A DNA stretch of 64,000 bases from Proteobacteria bacterium SG_bin6 (GTDB lineage Bacteria > Pseudomonadota > Alphaproteobacteria > Sphingomonadales > Sphingomonadaceae). The notes under the pieces are model-generated. The model saw nothing but the letters and a program-made list of their open reading frames with translations. It did no database searches and was not told the DNA's origin. The stretch spans positions 1-64,000 of the forward strand of contig LWDJ01000002.1 in the NCBI GenBank assembly GCA_002083435.1. The letters are read 5' to 3'. A program made the position numbers and the translations under genes. This document shows, piece by piece, positions 8,905-17,386 of the stretch (the first letter of the stretch is position 1; each line of letters starts with the position of its first letter).

Positions 8905-8982
8905 TGGGGCGACCGACGGGACTTGAACCCGCAACCCCTGGTACCACAAACCAGTGCTCTAACCGATTGAGCTACGGTCGCC
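8905..8982 (-). tRNA. tRNA-His (GTG anticodon)
   Basis: The minus strand folds as a cloverleaf: acceptor GCGACCG/CGGTCGC, anticodon stem CTGGT/ACCAG around loop TTGTGGT (anticodon GTG), and a T arm containing GGTTCAAGTCC. The gene encodes an extra 5' G (position -1, base 8982) opposite C73 (base 8908), the identity element of tRNA-His, and the 3' CCA (8905-8907). Confidence 0.97.
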
Positions 8983-9027
8983 GTGAAGCGCGGCGGATAG
9001 GGCCGCCGGACTACAGCGTCAACCCTA

Positions 9028-9753
9028 TCAGAGACGCCCCTCGACCGAAAGCCGGTAGCCGCCGCCCACCGCGACGAACCCCGCCTGGGTGAGGCGCTCG
9101 ACGGTCGCCGGATCACCGCCCTGCACTTCCAGCAGCGCGCGATACTGGCCATCGCCCTCGATCGTCAGCGCGATCCTCTCCGCCCCCGATTGGCTGGCGA
9201 GCGGCAGGCTGAGTGCGCCGGCGACGCAGCGCGCCTCGCCGCTCATCCCCTGATCGAGCGCGATTCCGGCGATGCCGGCGCCGAGCATCGCCTTCACCCG
9301 GCCATTGGCGCGCGCGCAGCGGCCGCGATCGAAGCGCACCGACAGGTCGCTGAGATCGAGCTGGGTGATCGGCAGCGGCGCGAACAATTGCCCGACCGGC
9401 ACCGCCGCGGTCGCATCGTCGACGCCAAAGCTCGCGGCGGAAACGCTGAACGCGCCGCGCAGCGGGGCGCCCTGGCCCAGTTGCGCGCCGCTCAGGTCCA
9501 CCCGCGCGCGCCCGACGAGCAACTGGATCGGCGAGAGCGCGGCATAGCTGTCCCCCAGATCGACATCGCCCCAATGCACCTCGCGCAGCGTCGCCGCCCA
9601 CACCGAATCGTCGGCCGCGCGCAGGCTGAGCCCCTCGCGGTCGAGCCCGAGCATCCCCAGCGCGAGCCGCATCGGCAGCGTGCCGATCAGCGCGATGACG
9701 AGGAACAGGCCGAACAGCACGCGCGGCCGGGCGTTGATCCGAAAGCGCATCAT
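9028..9753 (-). CDS. gspN: Type II secretion system protein N
   Basis: This is the last gene of the T2SS operon. The 241-residue protein has one N-terminal membrane segment (VLFGLFLVIALIGTLPMRLA), then a periplasmic beta-rich domain including WAATLREVHWGDVDLGD. GspN is an accessory inner-membrane component whose exact role is poorly defined. The ATG at 9753 overlaps the gspM stop (ATGA); a second ATG follows directly at 9750. Assignment relies on position after gspM and on the typical TM plus HWGDVDLG-type motif. Confidence 0.85.
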   Translation of the reverse strand: MMRFRINARPRVLFGLFLVIALIGTLPMRLALGMLGLDREGLSLRAADDSVWAATLREVHWGDVDLGDSYAALSPIQLLVGRARVDLSGAQLGQGAPLRGAFSVSAASFGVDDATAAVPVGQLFAPLPITQLDLSDLSVRFDRGRCARANGRVKAMLGAGIAGIALDQGMSGEARCVAGALSLPLASQSGAERIALTIEGDGQYRALLEVQGGDPATVERLTQAGFVAVGGGYRLSVEGRL

Positions 9754-10226
9754 GCCCCCCGCGCGCGCAAGGTGAGCGCGACCGACAGCGTGCCGTCGCC
9801 ATTGTCGGTCGTCTGCAACTGGTCGACGAGAATCCCCTGCCCCTCCAGCTCGGCGATCCACGCGAACAAGGCGGCCGGGCGGGCCGATGCCATCGCGATC
9901 GCGACCGCATTGTCCGACTGCGGATTGACCGTCGACAAGACGAAACCGGCGGTCGTCGCGCGCTCGCGCACCACCGCCTCCAGGTTGCCGCCGCGCTCGG
10001 GCGCGGATGCCTTGGCAAGCGGCTCGACCGCCGCGACCGCGCCGCGCACGCCCGCGAGCCGGGTCGCCGCGTCGAAGGTCCGGTCGCGCGCGGCATCGAG
10101 CCCCTCGCTCACCGGACGAAGGATGCCGAACCACAGCACAACGACCAGCGCGAGCGCGGCGGCGACGCCGATCAGCAGGCGCTCGCGCGGCGAAAGCCCG
10201 ATCAGCCAGGCACGGAGCGCGCTCAT
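9750..10226 (-). CDS. gspM: Type II secretion system protein M
   Basis: This 158-residue bitopic inner-membrane protein has the short cytoplasmic N terminus (MSALRAWLIGLSPRERLLIG) typical of GspM, followed by a membrane segment (AAALALVVVLWFGIL) and a small periplasmic ferredoxin-like domain. GspM binds GspL and helps assemble the inner-membrane platform. It overlaps gspL (10223-10226) and gspN by ATGA-type junctions, indicating tight co-translation. Confidence 0.92.
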   Translation of the reverse strand: MSALRAWLIGLSPRERLLIGVAAALALVVVLWFGILRPVSEGLDAARDRTFDAATRLAGVRGAVAAVEPLAKASAPERGGNLEAVVRERATTAGFVLSTVNPQSDNAVAIAMASARPAALFAWIAELEGQGILVDQLQTTDNGDGTLSVALTLRARGA

Positions 10227-11302
10227 CGCGGCGCCACCGTCAGCTCGCCCTGATAGCGCCCCGCCGATCCCGCGAACGGCCCGGCAGTGACGGTGAGCCC
10301 CAGCGCGCGCAGCCGCAGCAGCACATCGGTGATCTGGCCCTCGGTCTGCGTCACCAGCGTCATCCGCAACACACCCTGCTGATCGAAGCTCAGCGCGCGC
10401 AGTTCGCTCCCCGGCACCGCGCGCACCGCCGCGAAGGCCGAGGCGGCCGTCTGGGTGAAGCCGAGCCCCGCGCCGCGCAGTCCAGCGAGCCGGGCGGTGA
10501 GCTGGCGCTGCGCGTCGTTCACCGTCTCGCCGCGCGGCAGCCCGGTCGCGGCGAGCACGTCGGCGCGGTGCTCAAGCTCGGCGGCCTCCAGATTGTAGCG
10601 CAGGATCAGCACCAGGTTGAGGGCGAGCGTCACCACCAGGGTCGCCGCGATCAACCACAACGCGCGCTTGGCCTGGCGCCAGTCGAAATCGAGCTTCTCG
10701 CGCCGCGCGAACGTGCCCTGGCGCAGATCGAGCGGCGGATTGGCGACCGCGGCGACCAGCGCAGCCTCGATCGCCTCTCGCTCGATCGTCTCGACCGGCG
10801 CGTCGCCCAGGATCAGCTCGGTGAGCCCGGCTTCCTCGGCGAAGCCGCTGGTCGCGCCGCGCAGCACCACCTCGCCGCCCAGATCGGCGCGGACATAGCC
10901 GGCCTCGGGCCGGGCGAGGAGCAGCGCGACGGGAATGACGGCGGCGGGATCGATGCCCTCGCCCGCGAGTGCCGCGAGCCAGCCGGCGATCCGCGCCGGC
11001 TTCACCACCGCGATCGGCCGCTCGCCATTCGCCTCGGGCGCGCCGACCGCGACATGCTGTTCGGCCGCACCACCAAGCACGACATCGCCGACGAGCAGAC
11101 GCGCCGCCGCGAGCGCCTGCGCCGCCGAACGCGCCGGCACCTGCGCCCAATGCAGCGCGACATCGGCCGCGGGCGCGATCGCGACCACGGTTTCGCCCGC
11201 CGCGGGCTGAAGCGCCCCCCGCGCCGCCACCGCGCCGCCTTCGATCCGCAGCCGGCGCGCCGCACCCTCGCCCTCGCTCGGCAGGAACACGACCAGCGTC
11301 AT
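10223..11302 (-). CDS. gspL: Type II secretion system protein L
   Basis: This 359-residue GspL has a cytoplasmic actin-like domain (about residues 1-230) that recruits the GspE ATPase. A single membrane segment (ALWLIAATLVVTLALNLVLI, near 240) and a periplasmic domain pairing with GspM follow. The gene overlaps gspK and gspM by 4 bases each. Family length is normal and nothing appears disrupted. Confidence 0.93.
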   Translation of the reverse strand: MTLVVFLPSEGEGAARRLRIEGGAVAARGALQPAAGETVVAIAPAADVALHWAQVPARSAAQALAAARLLVGDVVLGGAAEQHVAVGAPEANGERPIAVVKPARIAGWLAALAGEGIDPAAVIPVALLLARPEAGYVRADLGGEVVLRGATSGFAEEAGLTELILGDAPVETIEREAIEAALVAAVANPPLDLRQGTFARREKLDFDWRQAKRALWLIAATLVVTLALNLVLILRYNLEAAELEHRADVLAATGLPRGETVNDAQRQLTARLAGLRGAGLGFTQTAASAFAAVRAVPGSELRALSFDQQGVLRMTLVTQTEGQITDVLLRLRALGLTVTAGPFAGSAGRYQGELTVAPR

Positions 11303-12441
11303 GACGGGTCGCTCCAGCCGCGCGACACCAGGCGCACCGGAACTTCGGTCGCGTCGATCAACGCGCTTTCGCTCAACTGCGTGCCCCCCAGCTCAACCTC
11401 GATATCGAGCGCGAACCATTTGGTCGTCACCGCCGTCTGGGCGGGTCCTTCCTGGCCCGGGCTCACCCCCTGTGCGCTAAGCCCCTGCCAGAAGCTGACG
11501 GTGCTGGTAAAGCCCAAGGGCGGCCGCGCCACCAGCAAACCGCGCGCGCGCCCGACATCGAGCGTATCGGGCAGCAGCATCGCGAGCAGCGGCGCCTGTT
11601 CGGGCATCAGCGTGTTGACATTGAGCTTCACCGGGTCCGCGCGCGGCAGGGCGCAGAGCCAGGGGCGGAGCTGGGCGTAGAGTTCGGGGGTCACGCCCGC
11701 CACCGCGCGCAGCTCGCTCACATCCGCCATCAGCGCGCCCGCCGTGCGATAGCGCGGGCTGCGGCCGGCATAGTTGCTGTCCTCCGCGCCATTGGGCTGC
11801 GGCGCATCGTCGCTGTCGATCCAGTCGGCGGTCGCCGCCGCGACGCCCGCCGCGTTCTGTGCGCCGACGCCGAGCAGCCGCATCAGCCGGGCGAACTGCT
11901 CGATCGCCGCCGGGCGGGCGAGGTACCGGCCATCGCCGCCGCGCAGCACCAGACCGTTGAGATTGAAGCAATTGCCGCCGTCCCGCACGCGCGCGGTCGC
12001 GCTGCCCTGCGGCACCGGCAGCGGGATCGGCCGGTTCGCCCAATCGCCCTGCAGTGTCACCCGCGCCGGATCGCGCGCCAGGATCGCGCTGATCCGCGTC
12101 GTCGCCATCGTCTCGGTCGCCATCGCATAGGCGCGCGCCTGATCGAGCGCGACGGCGTTCTGCGCGAGCCGCGTCGACAGCCGCATCCGCTCGAGCGCGG
12201 TCGCCGCGAGCACCGCGATCACCGCCACGATCAGCAGCACCGTCAGCAGCGCCGCGCCGCGTTCATCGGACGCAGCGAACCACTCGGCTCCTCCCCTGGA
12301 AGGGGAGGTGGCAGGCGCGCTAGCGCCTGACGGAGGGGTGACACCCTTTAGCGGCCGGACACACCCCTCCGTCAGCGCTTCGCGCTGCCACCTCCCCCCC
12401 TGGGGGAGGAGCTTCGCGTATTTCCTAACTTGCCGGGGCAC
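11299..12441 (-). CDS. gspK: Type II secretion minor pseudopilin K, with a repeat-coded leader
   Basis: GspK caps the pseudopilus with GspI and GspJ. The prepilin site is DERG/AALLTVLLIVAVIAVLA. It lacks the +5 Glu, as is normal for GspK, and a large globular domain follows, with FNLNGLV, DWIDSDDAPQPNGAED and LNVNTLMPEQAPLLA. No ATG lies near the site. The best start is a GTG at 12441 inside the end of gspJ, giving 380 residues and a leader of about 62. Residues 9-52 of that leader are encoded by a palindromic repeat at 12289-12410. A start closer to the cleavage site cannot be excluded, but I see none with a good RBS. Confidence 0.88.
   Translation of the reverse strand: MPRQVRKYAKLLPQGGRWQREALTEGCVRPLKGVTPPSGASAPATSPSRGGAEWFAASDERGAALLTVLLIVAVIAVLAATALERMRLSTRLAQNAVALDQARAYAMATETMATTRISAILARDPARVTLQGDWANRPIPLPVPQGSATARVRDGGNCFNLNGLVLRGGDGRYLARPAAIEQFARLMRLLGVGAQNAAGVAAATADWIDSDDAPQPNGAEDSNYAGRSPRYRTAGALMADVSELRAVAGVTPELYAQLRPWLCALPRADPVKLNVNTLMPEQAPLLAMLLPDTLDVGRARGLLVARPPLGFTSTVSFWQGLSAQGVSPGQEGPAQTAVTTKWFALDIEVELGGTQLSESALIDATEVPVRLVSRGWSDPS
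12289..12410. repeat. Palindromic repeat inside gspK leader
   Basis: Two inverted arms of about 50 bases face each other. One begins GGCTCCTCCCCTGGAAGGGG and continues GGTGGCAGGCGCGCTAGCGC then CTGACGGAGGGGTG. The other is roughly its reverse complement (CACCCCTCCGTCAGCGC to CCTGGGGGAGGAG). Each arm also has small internal palindromes. This is a dispersed non-coding repeat in character, yet it sits in frame in the 5' coding region of gspK. Confidence 0.8.
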
Positions 12442-13207
12442 TCGGCCCTCCCTCCGGCAAGGGCGGGACATAGCCCGCGCCGACCAGGAACAGCGCCCGC
12501 AAAGCGACGCCATCCTGCCGGACGAACTGCAGCTCGACCGCCTCGGGCAGCGGCGCGTCGGGCCGGCTGTCCCAGCGCTCGCTCCACGCGCCCTGCCACC
12601 GATAGCGCATCTTCAGCTGGCGAACGCCTACCATCATCTCGGTGCTGGCGAGCGGCGCGGCACCGTCGACCGCGCCATAGGCCTCGCGGCGGAGCACGCC
12701 ATTGTCGAGCCGATACTCCACCTTTTGCAGCTCGGCGCGCGGCGCGTCGTCGAGGTTGGTCCAGCCGCGCCGGACGAGGCCCAGCAGTTCCGGGCCGCTG
12801 CCCTCGCCGCGAAACGCCGGGAGCGGCAGGCCATTCTCGTCGCGCGCCGGCCGCTCGACCGCCTGCGCCAGATCGGCGGTAAGCGCGGCGTTGAGCCGGC
12901 CGAGCGCGGCCATCTCGTCGAACCGCGCGCTGGTCGCGGTCTGGGCGCGGACGCTGACACTGAGCAGCGCGACGCCGGCGGCGGCGAGTAGCCCGAAGAT
13001 GAACAGCGCGACGACGACTTCGATCAGAGTGAAGCCGGCTTGGTTTACTTGTGTCTCATTCAAGCCCCTCCCCTTCAGGGGAGGGGATGGGGGCGGGGGC
13101 GGTATAGCCGGCGCCGCGCCCCGTTCTGACAGCCCCCTCCCCAACCCCTCCCCTGAAGGGGAGGGGCTCAGGTTCATCATTGCGTTACCGGCTGTAAACC
13201 GCATCAC
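12425..13207 (-). CDS. gspJ: Type II secretion minor pseudopilin J, with a repeat-coded leader
   Basis: GspJ is a pseudopilus-tip subunit. The processing site QAG/FTLIEVVVALFIFGLLAAAG has the +5 Glu, and a globular domain ends with LRALFLVGAGYVPPLPEGG. The frame opens with GTGATG overlapping the gspI stop; GTG (13207) or the next ATG (13204) gives a leader of about 58 residues instead of the usual 6-20. Leader residues 13-48 are translated from a palindromic repeat (13062-13169), producing a Pro/Gly-rich stretch. The leader is removed by prepilin peptidase, so it would not disturb the mature protein. Confidence 0.9.
   Translation of the reverse strand: MMRFTAGNAMMNLSPSPSGEGLGRGLSERGAAPAIPPPPPSPPLKGRGLNETQVNQAGFTLIEVVVALFIFGLLAAAGVALLSVSVRAQTATSARFDEMAALGRLNAALTADLAQAVERPARDENGLPLPAFRGEGSGPELLGLVRRGWTNLDDAPRAELQKVEYRLDNGVLRREAYGAVDGAAPLASTEMMVGVRQLKMRYRWQGAWSERWDSRPDAPLPEAVELQFVRQDGVALRALFLVGAGYVPPLPEGGPSAPAS
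13062..13169. repeat. Palindromic repeat inside gspJ leader
   Basis: Inverted copies of a C-run/G-run palindrome flank a GC-rich spacer. AAGCCCCTCCCCTTCAGGGG at 13062 is mirrored by CCCCTCCCCTGAAGGGGAGG near 13147-13166, with GGGGGCGGGGGCGG in between. The same core (CTCCCCTGAAGGGGAG) occurs again near 35052 and 35520, on either side of the DUF559 gene. Confidence 0.8.
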
Positions 13208-13698
13208 GTCCTCCCCGCCGGGGGCGGCGTGCCGCCCGCGGGGGGCACGAGCGGCGATTTGGGCTGACGCGGCGGGATCGCGGGCGGACGGACCGCGCTC
13301 AGCCGACCAAGCACGCCACCTTCAGGGCCGGCGACCGTCACATCGACGCGGAACGCGCCCTGGTCACCCAGCGGCTGCACCTCGCGCCGCCAGCGCCACG
13401 CGCGCCCGCCATTCTGCTCGACGCCCTGCGCCGTGCCCCGCGTCGGCACGCGCGCGTCGGTGATCGCGTCGACCACCAGATTGCGCGCGACCATCTGCGC
13501 GACCATCGTGTCATCAAGGATGCGCGCGCTCAGCACCGTCTGCCCCTCCAGCCGCAGCAGCGCGAGCGCCGCCAGGCTGAACACCGCGAGCGCGACGATG
13601 ATTTCGAGCAGGGTGAAGCCGTTCTTCCGGCCACCCCGGTCGCCGGCTACGATCGGCGGACGGCGAGGGACAGATCGCACCGCCCCCCCCTCACCCAT
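13204..13698 (-). CDS. gspI: Type II secretion minor pseudopilin I
   Basis: This 164-residue GspI has a prepilin signal (GGRKNG/FTLLEIIVALAVFSLAALALL) with +5 Glu, followed by the small domain typical of GspI. The C terminus is a Pro/Gly-rich tail (PPAGGTPPPAGRT). The ATG at 13698 overlaps the gspH end by 8 bases, and the stop overlaps the gspJ GTG/ATG start. It nucleates the pseudopilus tip with GspJ and GspK. Confidence 0.92.
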   Translation of the reverse strand: MGEGGAVRSVPRRPPIVAGDRGGRKNGFTLLEIIVALAVFSLAALALLRLEGQTVLSARILDDTMVAQMVARNLVVDAITDARVPTRGTAQGVEQNGGRAWRWRREVQPLGDQGAFRVDVTVAGPEGGVLGRLSAVRPPAIPPRQPKSPLVPPAGGTPPPAGRT

Positions 13699-14149
13699 TG
13701 ATCGTCACCCGACCATCGGCGCCGATCGTCACCACCGCCGCCGCGTCCGCGCCGCGCCGCAGCTGCACGCGCATCGGCGCGCTCGCGAGGCCGGTCGAAT
13801 CGAAAATGATCCGCGCCCGCGCCTCATCGAGCACCGGGCGCACGTCGCGGCCCCAGCTGGTCACGGTCATCGCCTTGTCGCCCATCGGCACCCATTTGCC
13901 GCCCTCGCGCCGATCGAAGCCATAGCCGCCGGGGCTCACCCAGATACTGGTCGAGCGGCCCTCGACGATCGCCAGATCATGCGCCGTCCGCGCGCGCGCC
14001 GCGAAGCGTTCGGCCTCGTCGATCAGCCGGCCGCGCGGATCGGGGAAGGCGAGCACCACCAACGCCGACATCAGCGCGATCACCGTGATCACGATCATCA
14101 GCTCGATGAGCGTGAAGCCGGCCTGGGCAGGACGCGACGCCGCGACCAT
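13691..14149 (-). CDS. gspH: Type II secretion minor pseudopilin H
   Basis: The product is about 152 residues from the ATG at 14149 (MVAASRPAQAG/FTLIELMIVITVIALMSALV). The 11-residue leader, +5 Glu and first Phe after cleavage fit GspH/XcpU. The frame is open upstream but that part overlaps gspG and lacks the pseudopilin character. The start lies one base from the gspG stop, and the end overlaps gspI. Confidence 0.9.
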   Translation of the reverse strand: MVAASRPAQAGFTLIELMIVITVIALMSALVVLAFPDPRGRLIDEAERFAARARTAHDLAIVEGRSTSIWVSPGGYGFDRREGGKWVPMGDKAMTVTSWGRDVRPVLDEARARIIFDSTGLASAPMRVQLRRGADAAAVVTIGADGRVTING

Positions 14150-14150
14150 G

Positions 14151-14621
14151 CTACTTTGCCGCGGACTCCGCCGGCCAGTTGCCGATATCGGCGTCGGGCC
14201 CCTCGCCGCCCTGCTTGCCATCGGCGCCGAGCGTGTAGATGTCATAAGCGCCGTGCTGCCCTGGCGCGGCATAGAGATAGTCACGGCCCCACGGGTCCTT
14301 GGGCAGCTTCTTGATATAGCCGCCCTTCTGATACCGCGACGGATCGGTGAGCGAGGCGGGCGGCGCGAGCAGCGCGTTCAGCCCGTCGGTCGTGGTCGGA
14401 TAGTTGAAATTGTGGAGCTTGTAGAGTTCGAGCGCCTGGTCGATCGTCTCGATATCGGCGCGCGCCTTCTCCACCCGCGCGCGATCGCCCGAGGGCAGCA
14501 CGTTCAGCACCACGATCGTCGCGAGCAGGCCGATGATCACGATCACCACCATCAGCTCGACCAGGGTGAAACCGCCCTCGCGGCGGCGGCGGTTCTTCGG
14601 TTTAGGCATGGTCTTCCTCAT
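14151..14621 (-). CDS. gspG: Type II secretion major pseudopilin G
   Basis: This 156-residue main pseudopilus subunit has a basic leader (MRKTMPKPKNRRRREGG) and the canonical GG/FTLVELMVVIVIIGLLATIV helix. The C-terminal domain carries the GspG calcium/PDPWG region (KLPKDPWGRDYLYAAPG, LGADGKQGGEGPDADIGNW). The ATG at 14621 overlaps the gspF stop; an alternative ATG lies at 14609. Confidence 0.97.
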   Translation of the reverse strand: MRKTMPKPKNRRRREGGFTLVELMVVIVIIGLLATIVVLNVLPSGDRARVEKARADIETIDQALELYKLHNFNYPTTTDGLNALLAPPASLTDPSRYQKGGYIKKLPKDPWGRDYLYAAPGQHGAYDIYTLGADGKQGGEGPDADIGNWPAESAAK

Positions 14622-15844
14622 TGCCCGGCAAGCGTGTTGAGCTGCAAGATCGGCAGCAGGATCGATAGCACGATCGTCGCGACCACGCCGCCCATCACAA
14701 CGATGATCGCCGGTTCCAGCAGCGACAGGGCGGTGGCGGTGAAGCGATCGAATTCGCGCTCCAGATAATCGGCGGCGCGCTCCAGCATCTCGTCGAGCCG
14801 GCCCGCCGCCTCGCCCGACGCCGCCAGATAAGTGAGCAGTGGCGGAAACACGCCCGAGCGGCGCATCGCGGCGGAGAGACTCCCGCCCTGGCGGATCGCG
14901 TCGGTGATCTCCTCGCTCGCCTGGCGCAGCCTGGCGTTGTGGATCGTCGCGGCGGTGAGGTTCAGCCCCTCGAGCAGCGGCAGCCGGCTCGCCACCATCG
15001 TCGACAGGGTGCGCGCCATCCGCGCGGCGTGCAGATCGCGCAGCAGCCGCCCGATCAGCGGCACGCGCAGCACCCAGCTGTCGAACGCGAGCTTGATCGC
15101 CGGCTGGCGCAACGCGGTCCGCCAGCCGAACGCCAGCAGCACCAGGCCGATGATCACCGCCCACCAATAGCCGGCGAGGAAGGCCGAGATCGCGATGACG
15201 ATGCGGGTGAGCAGCGGCAGCGCCTGCCCCACGGTATCGAATTGCTGCACCACCTGCGGCACGACGAAGATCATCAGCGCCGCGACCACCCCGATCGCGA
15301 CCGTCGCCAGCACGCCGGGATAAGCGAGCGCGGTGATCAGCTTGCCGCGAATTTCCGCCTGGCGTTCGAGCAGCGCCGACAGCCGCTCAAGGATCGCCGG
15401 CAGCGAGCCCGAGCTTTCGCCCGCCGACACCATCGCGCAATAGAGCGCGGGGAAGCTCTTGGGTTCGCGCGCCATCGCCTCGGCGAGCCGCCGCCCCTCC
15501 ACCACGCCGGCATGGACGCGCCCGACGATCTCGCGGACATGCGCCGCCTCGGTCTGGCGGCTGATCGTGCGCAGGCTTTCCTCGAGCGGGCTCACCCGGC
15601 TCAGCGTCGCCAGTTGGCGGGTGAACAGGGTCAATTGCTTGGCGCTCAGCCGCTGGCCGCGCAGCTGGACCAGCAGCGACGGCTTGGCGGCGACGCCCTC
15701 GCTCGGCTTGCCCGGCTCGATCCGCACGACGAACAGCTTCTTCGCGTCGAGCAGGTCGCGGGCGCGGTCGATCGTCTCGGCCTGCACCGCGCCGCGCCTT
15801 TCGCGGCCCTGGGTGTCGATGGCGAGATAATCGAAATCGGCCAC
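14618..15844 (-). CDS. gspF: Type II secretion inner-membrane platform protein F
   Basis: This 408-residue polytopic protein has the two repeated GspF/PilC domains (about 70-195 and 275-395) and three membrane segments. Motifs include LTLFTRQLATLSRVSPLEES, YPGVLATVAIGVVAALMIFV, and the C-terminal SLLEPAIIVVMGGVVATIVL. It forms the platform that transmits GspE ATPase work to pseudopilus assembly. Three bases separate it from gspE. Confidence 0.96.
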   Translation of the reverse strand: MADFDYLAIDTQGRERRGAVQAETIDRARDLLDAKKLFVVRIEPGKPSEGVAAKPSLLVQLRGQRLSAKQLTLFTRQLATLSRVSPLEESLRTISRQTEAAHVREIVGRVHAGVVEGRRLAEAMAREPKSFPALYCAMVSAGESSGSLPAILERLSALLERQAEIRGKLITALAYPGVLATVAIGVVAALMIFVVPQVVQQFDTVGQALPLLTRIVIAISAFLAGYWWAVIIGLVLLAFGWRTALRQPAIKLAFDSWVLRVPLIGRLLRDLHAARMARTLSTMVASRLPLLEGLNLTAATIHNARLRQASEEITDAIRQGGSLSAAMRRSGVFPPLLTYLAASGEAAGRLDEMLERAADYLEREFDRFTATALSLLEPAIIVVMGGVVATIVLSILLPILQLNTLAGQ

Positions 15845-15847
15845 GTC

Positions 15848-17386
15848 TTACGCCTCGGCCATGTCGCTGCGCGAAACGCGCACCGCTTCCTCGGGCGTCG
15901 TCACGCCCTCGCGCACCATCGCGCGGGCGGCGGAGCCAAGGTTGGGCGCGTTGACGAAGGCGTGGCGGGCGATGATCGCCTCGTCGCCGCCATCGTTGAT
16001 CAGCCGGCGGATGGTGTCGTCCACCCGGATCGCCTCGAACACGCCGATCCGGCCCTTATAGCCGCTATGCCCGCACGCCTCGCAGCCCACCGGTTCATAG
16101 ACGATCGTGCCCGGATCGAAGCCGAGCAGCGCCGAGACCGAGCCCGATGCCTGCACCGGGCGCCGACATTCGGGGCACAGCCGCCGCACCAGCCGCTGCG
16201 CGATCACCCCGCGCAGCGTGGAGGCGAGCAGGAACGGCTCGATCTTCATGTCGCGCATCCGGGTGATGGCGCCCACCGCGTCGTTGGTGTGGACGGTGGA
16301 AAGCACCAGATGCCCGGTGAGCGAGGCCTGCACCGCGATTTCCGCCGTCTCCCGGTCACGGATTTCGCCGACCATCACCACGTCCGGGTCTTGCCGCAGG
16401 ATCGCGCGCAGGCCGGCCGCGAAAGTGAGGCCCACTTTCGGGTTCACCTGCGTCTGGCCGACGCCTTCGATCGCATATTCAACCGGGTCTTCCACGGTCA
16501 GGATGTTGCGCGTGCCATCGTTGAGCAGACGTAAAGCCGCGTAGAGCGTCGTCGTCTTGCCCGAGCCGGTCGGCCCGGTGACGAGCACGATGCCGTTGGG
16601 CTCGCCGATCGCGCCGCGCAGCATCGTGTTGATCGCCGGGCTCATGCCGAGCACGTCGAGGTCGATCGCGGCGTTCGCCTTGTCGAGGATACGCAGCACC
16701 ACCCGCTCGCCGGCGCGGCTGGGGAGCGTCGAGACGCGCACGTCGAGCAGCTTGCCGCCGAGCGACAGCCCCATGCGCCCGTCCTGGGGCACGCGCCGCT
16801 CGGCGATGTCGAGCCGCGCCATCACCTTCACGCGGCTGACGACCACGGGCGCGACGTGCGGCGGCATCCGCAGCGTTTCGCGCAGCACACCGTCGATCCG
16901 CATCCGCACGACGAGGCCGGTTTCATAGGGCTCGATGTGAATGTCGGACACGCCGTTGCGCGCGGCATCGGCGATGATGCCGTTGATGAGGCGGATGGCG
17001 GGGGCATCATCGGCCGAATCGAGCAGATCCTCGGCGGTCGGGATGTTGCCCGCGATCAGATCGAGCTCGTCGCCCAACCCCAGCGAGCCGGCGGCGGCGG
17101 CGGCGGCCTGCCCGTCCATCGCGTATTTCTCGGACAGCAGCCGATCGAACGCCTCGGGTGCCGCGAAGCGCACGTCGAACGGGCGTTCCAGGAAGCGACG
17201 CAGCTCGATCAGCACCTTGGGATCGGCGCCCTCGCGCAAGGAAACCGCGAAATGCCCGTCCTCCCCGGCGTCGAGCACCACCCCGAACTTGCGCGCGAAG
17301 GCATAGGGGATGGCGACGATCGTGGGCGGCAACGATGCCGGTTCCTCGACGGTGAGCACGGGCAGATCCTGCGGCTGGCCGATCAT
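15848..17386 (-). CDS. gspE: Type II secretion ATPase E
   Basis: This 512-residue cytoplasmic hexameric ATPase powers the T2SS. It has an N1/N2-type domain, then Walker A GPTGSGKTTTLYAALRLL, an Asp box around LTVEDPVEY, Walker B VVMVGEIRDRETAEIA and a His box. The zinc tetracysteine CPEC...CEAC sits near residue 410-450. The start overlaps the gspD stop by 4 bases. Confidence 0.97.
   Translation of the reverse strand: MIGQPQDLPVLTVEEPASLPPTIVAIPYAFARKFGVVLDAGEDGHFAVSLREGADPKVLIELRRFLERPFDVRFAAPEAFDRLLSEKYAMDGQAAAAAAGSLGLGDELDLIAGNIPTAEDLLDSADDAPAIRLINGIIADAARNGVSDIHIEPYETGLVVRMRIDGVLRETLRMPPHVAPVVVSRVKVMARLDIAERRVPQDGRMGLSLGGKLLDVRVSTLPSRAGERVVLRILDKANAAIDLDVLGMSPAINTMLRGAIGEPNGIVLVTGPTGSGKTTTLYAALRLLNDGTRNILTVEDPVEYAIEGVGQTQVNPKVGLTFAAGLRAILRQDPDVVMVGEIRDRETAEIAVQASLTGHLVLSTVHTNDAVGAITRMRDMKIEPFLLASTLRGVIAQRLVRRLCPECRRPVQASGSVSALLGFDPGTIVYEPVGCEACGHSGYKGRIGVFEAIRVDDTIRRLINDGGDEAIIARHAFVNAPNLGSAARAMVREGVTTPEEAVRVSRSDMAEA

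Noticed and set aside
11480..14000. Separate genes suggested by long frames in the gspH-K region
   Set aside because: Pseudopilin cleavage motifs place the real gspH, I, J and K frames; other frames are shadows.
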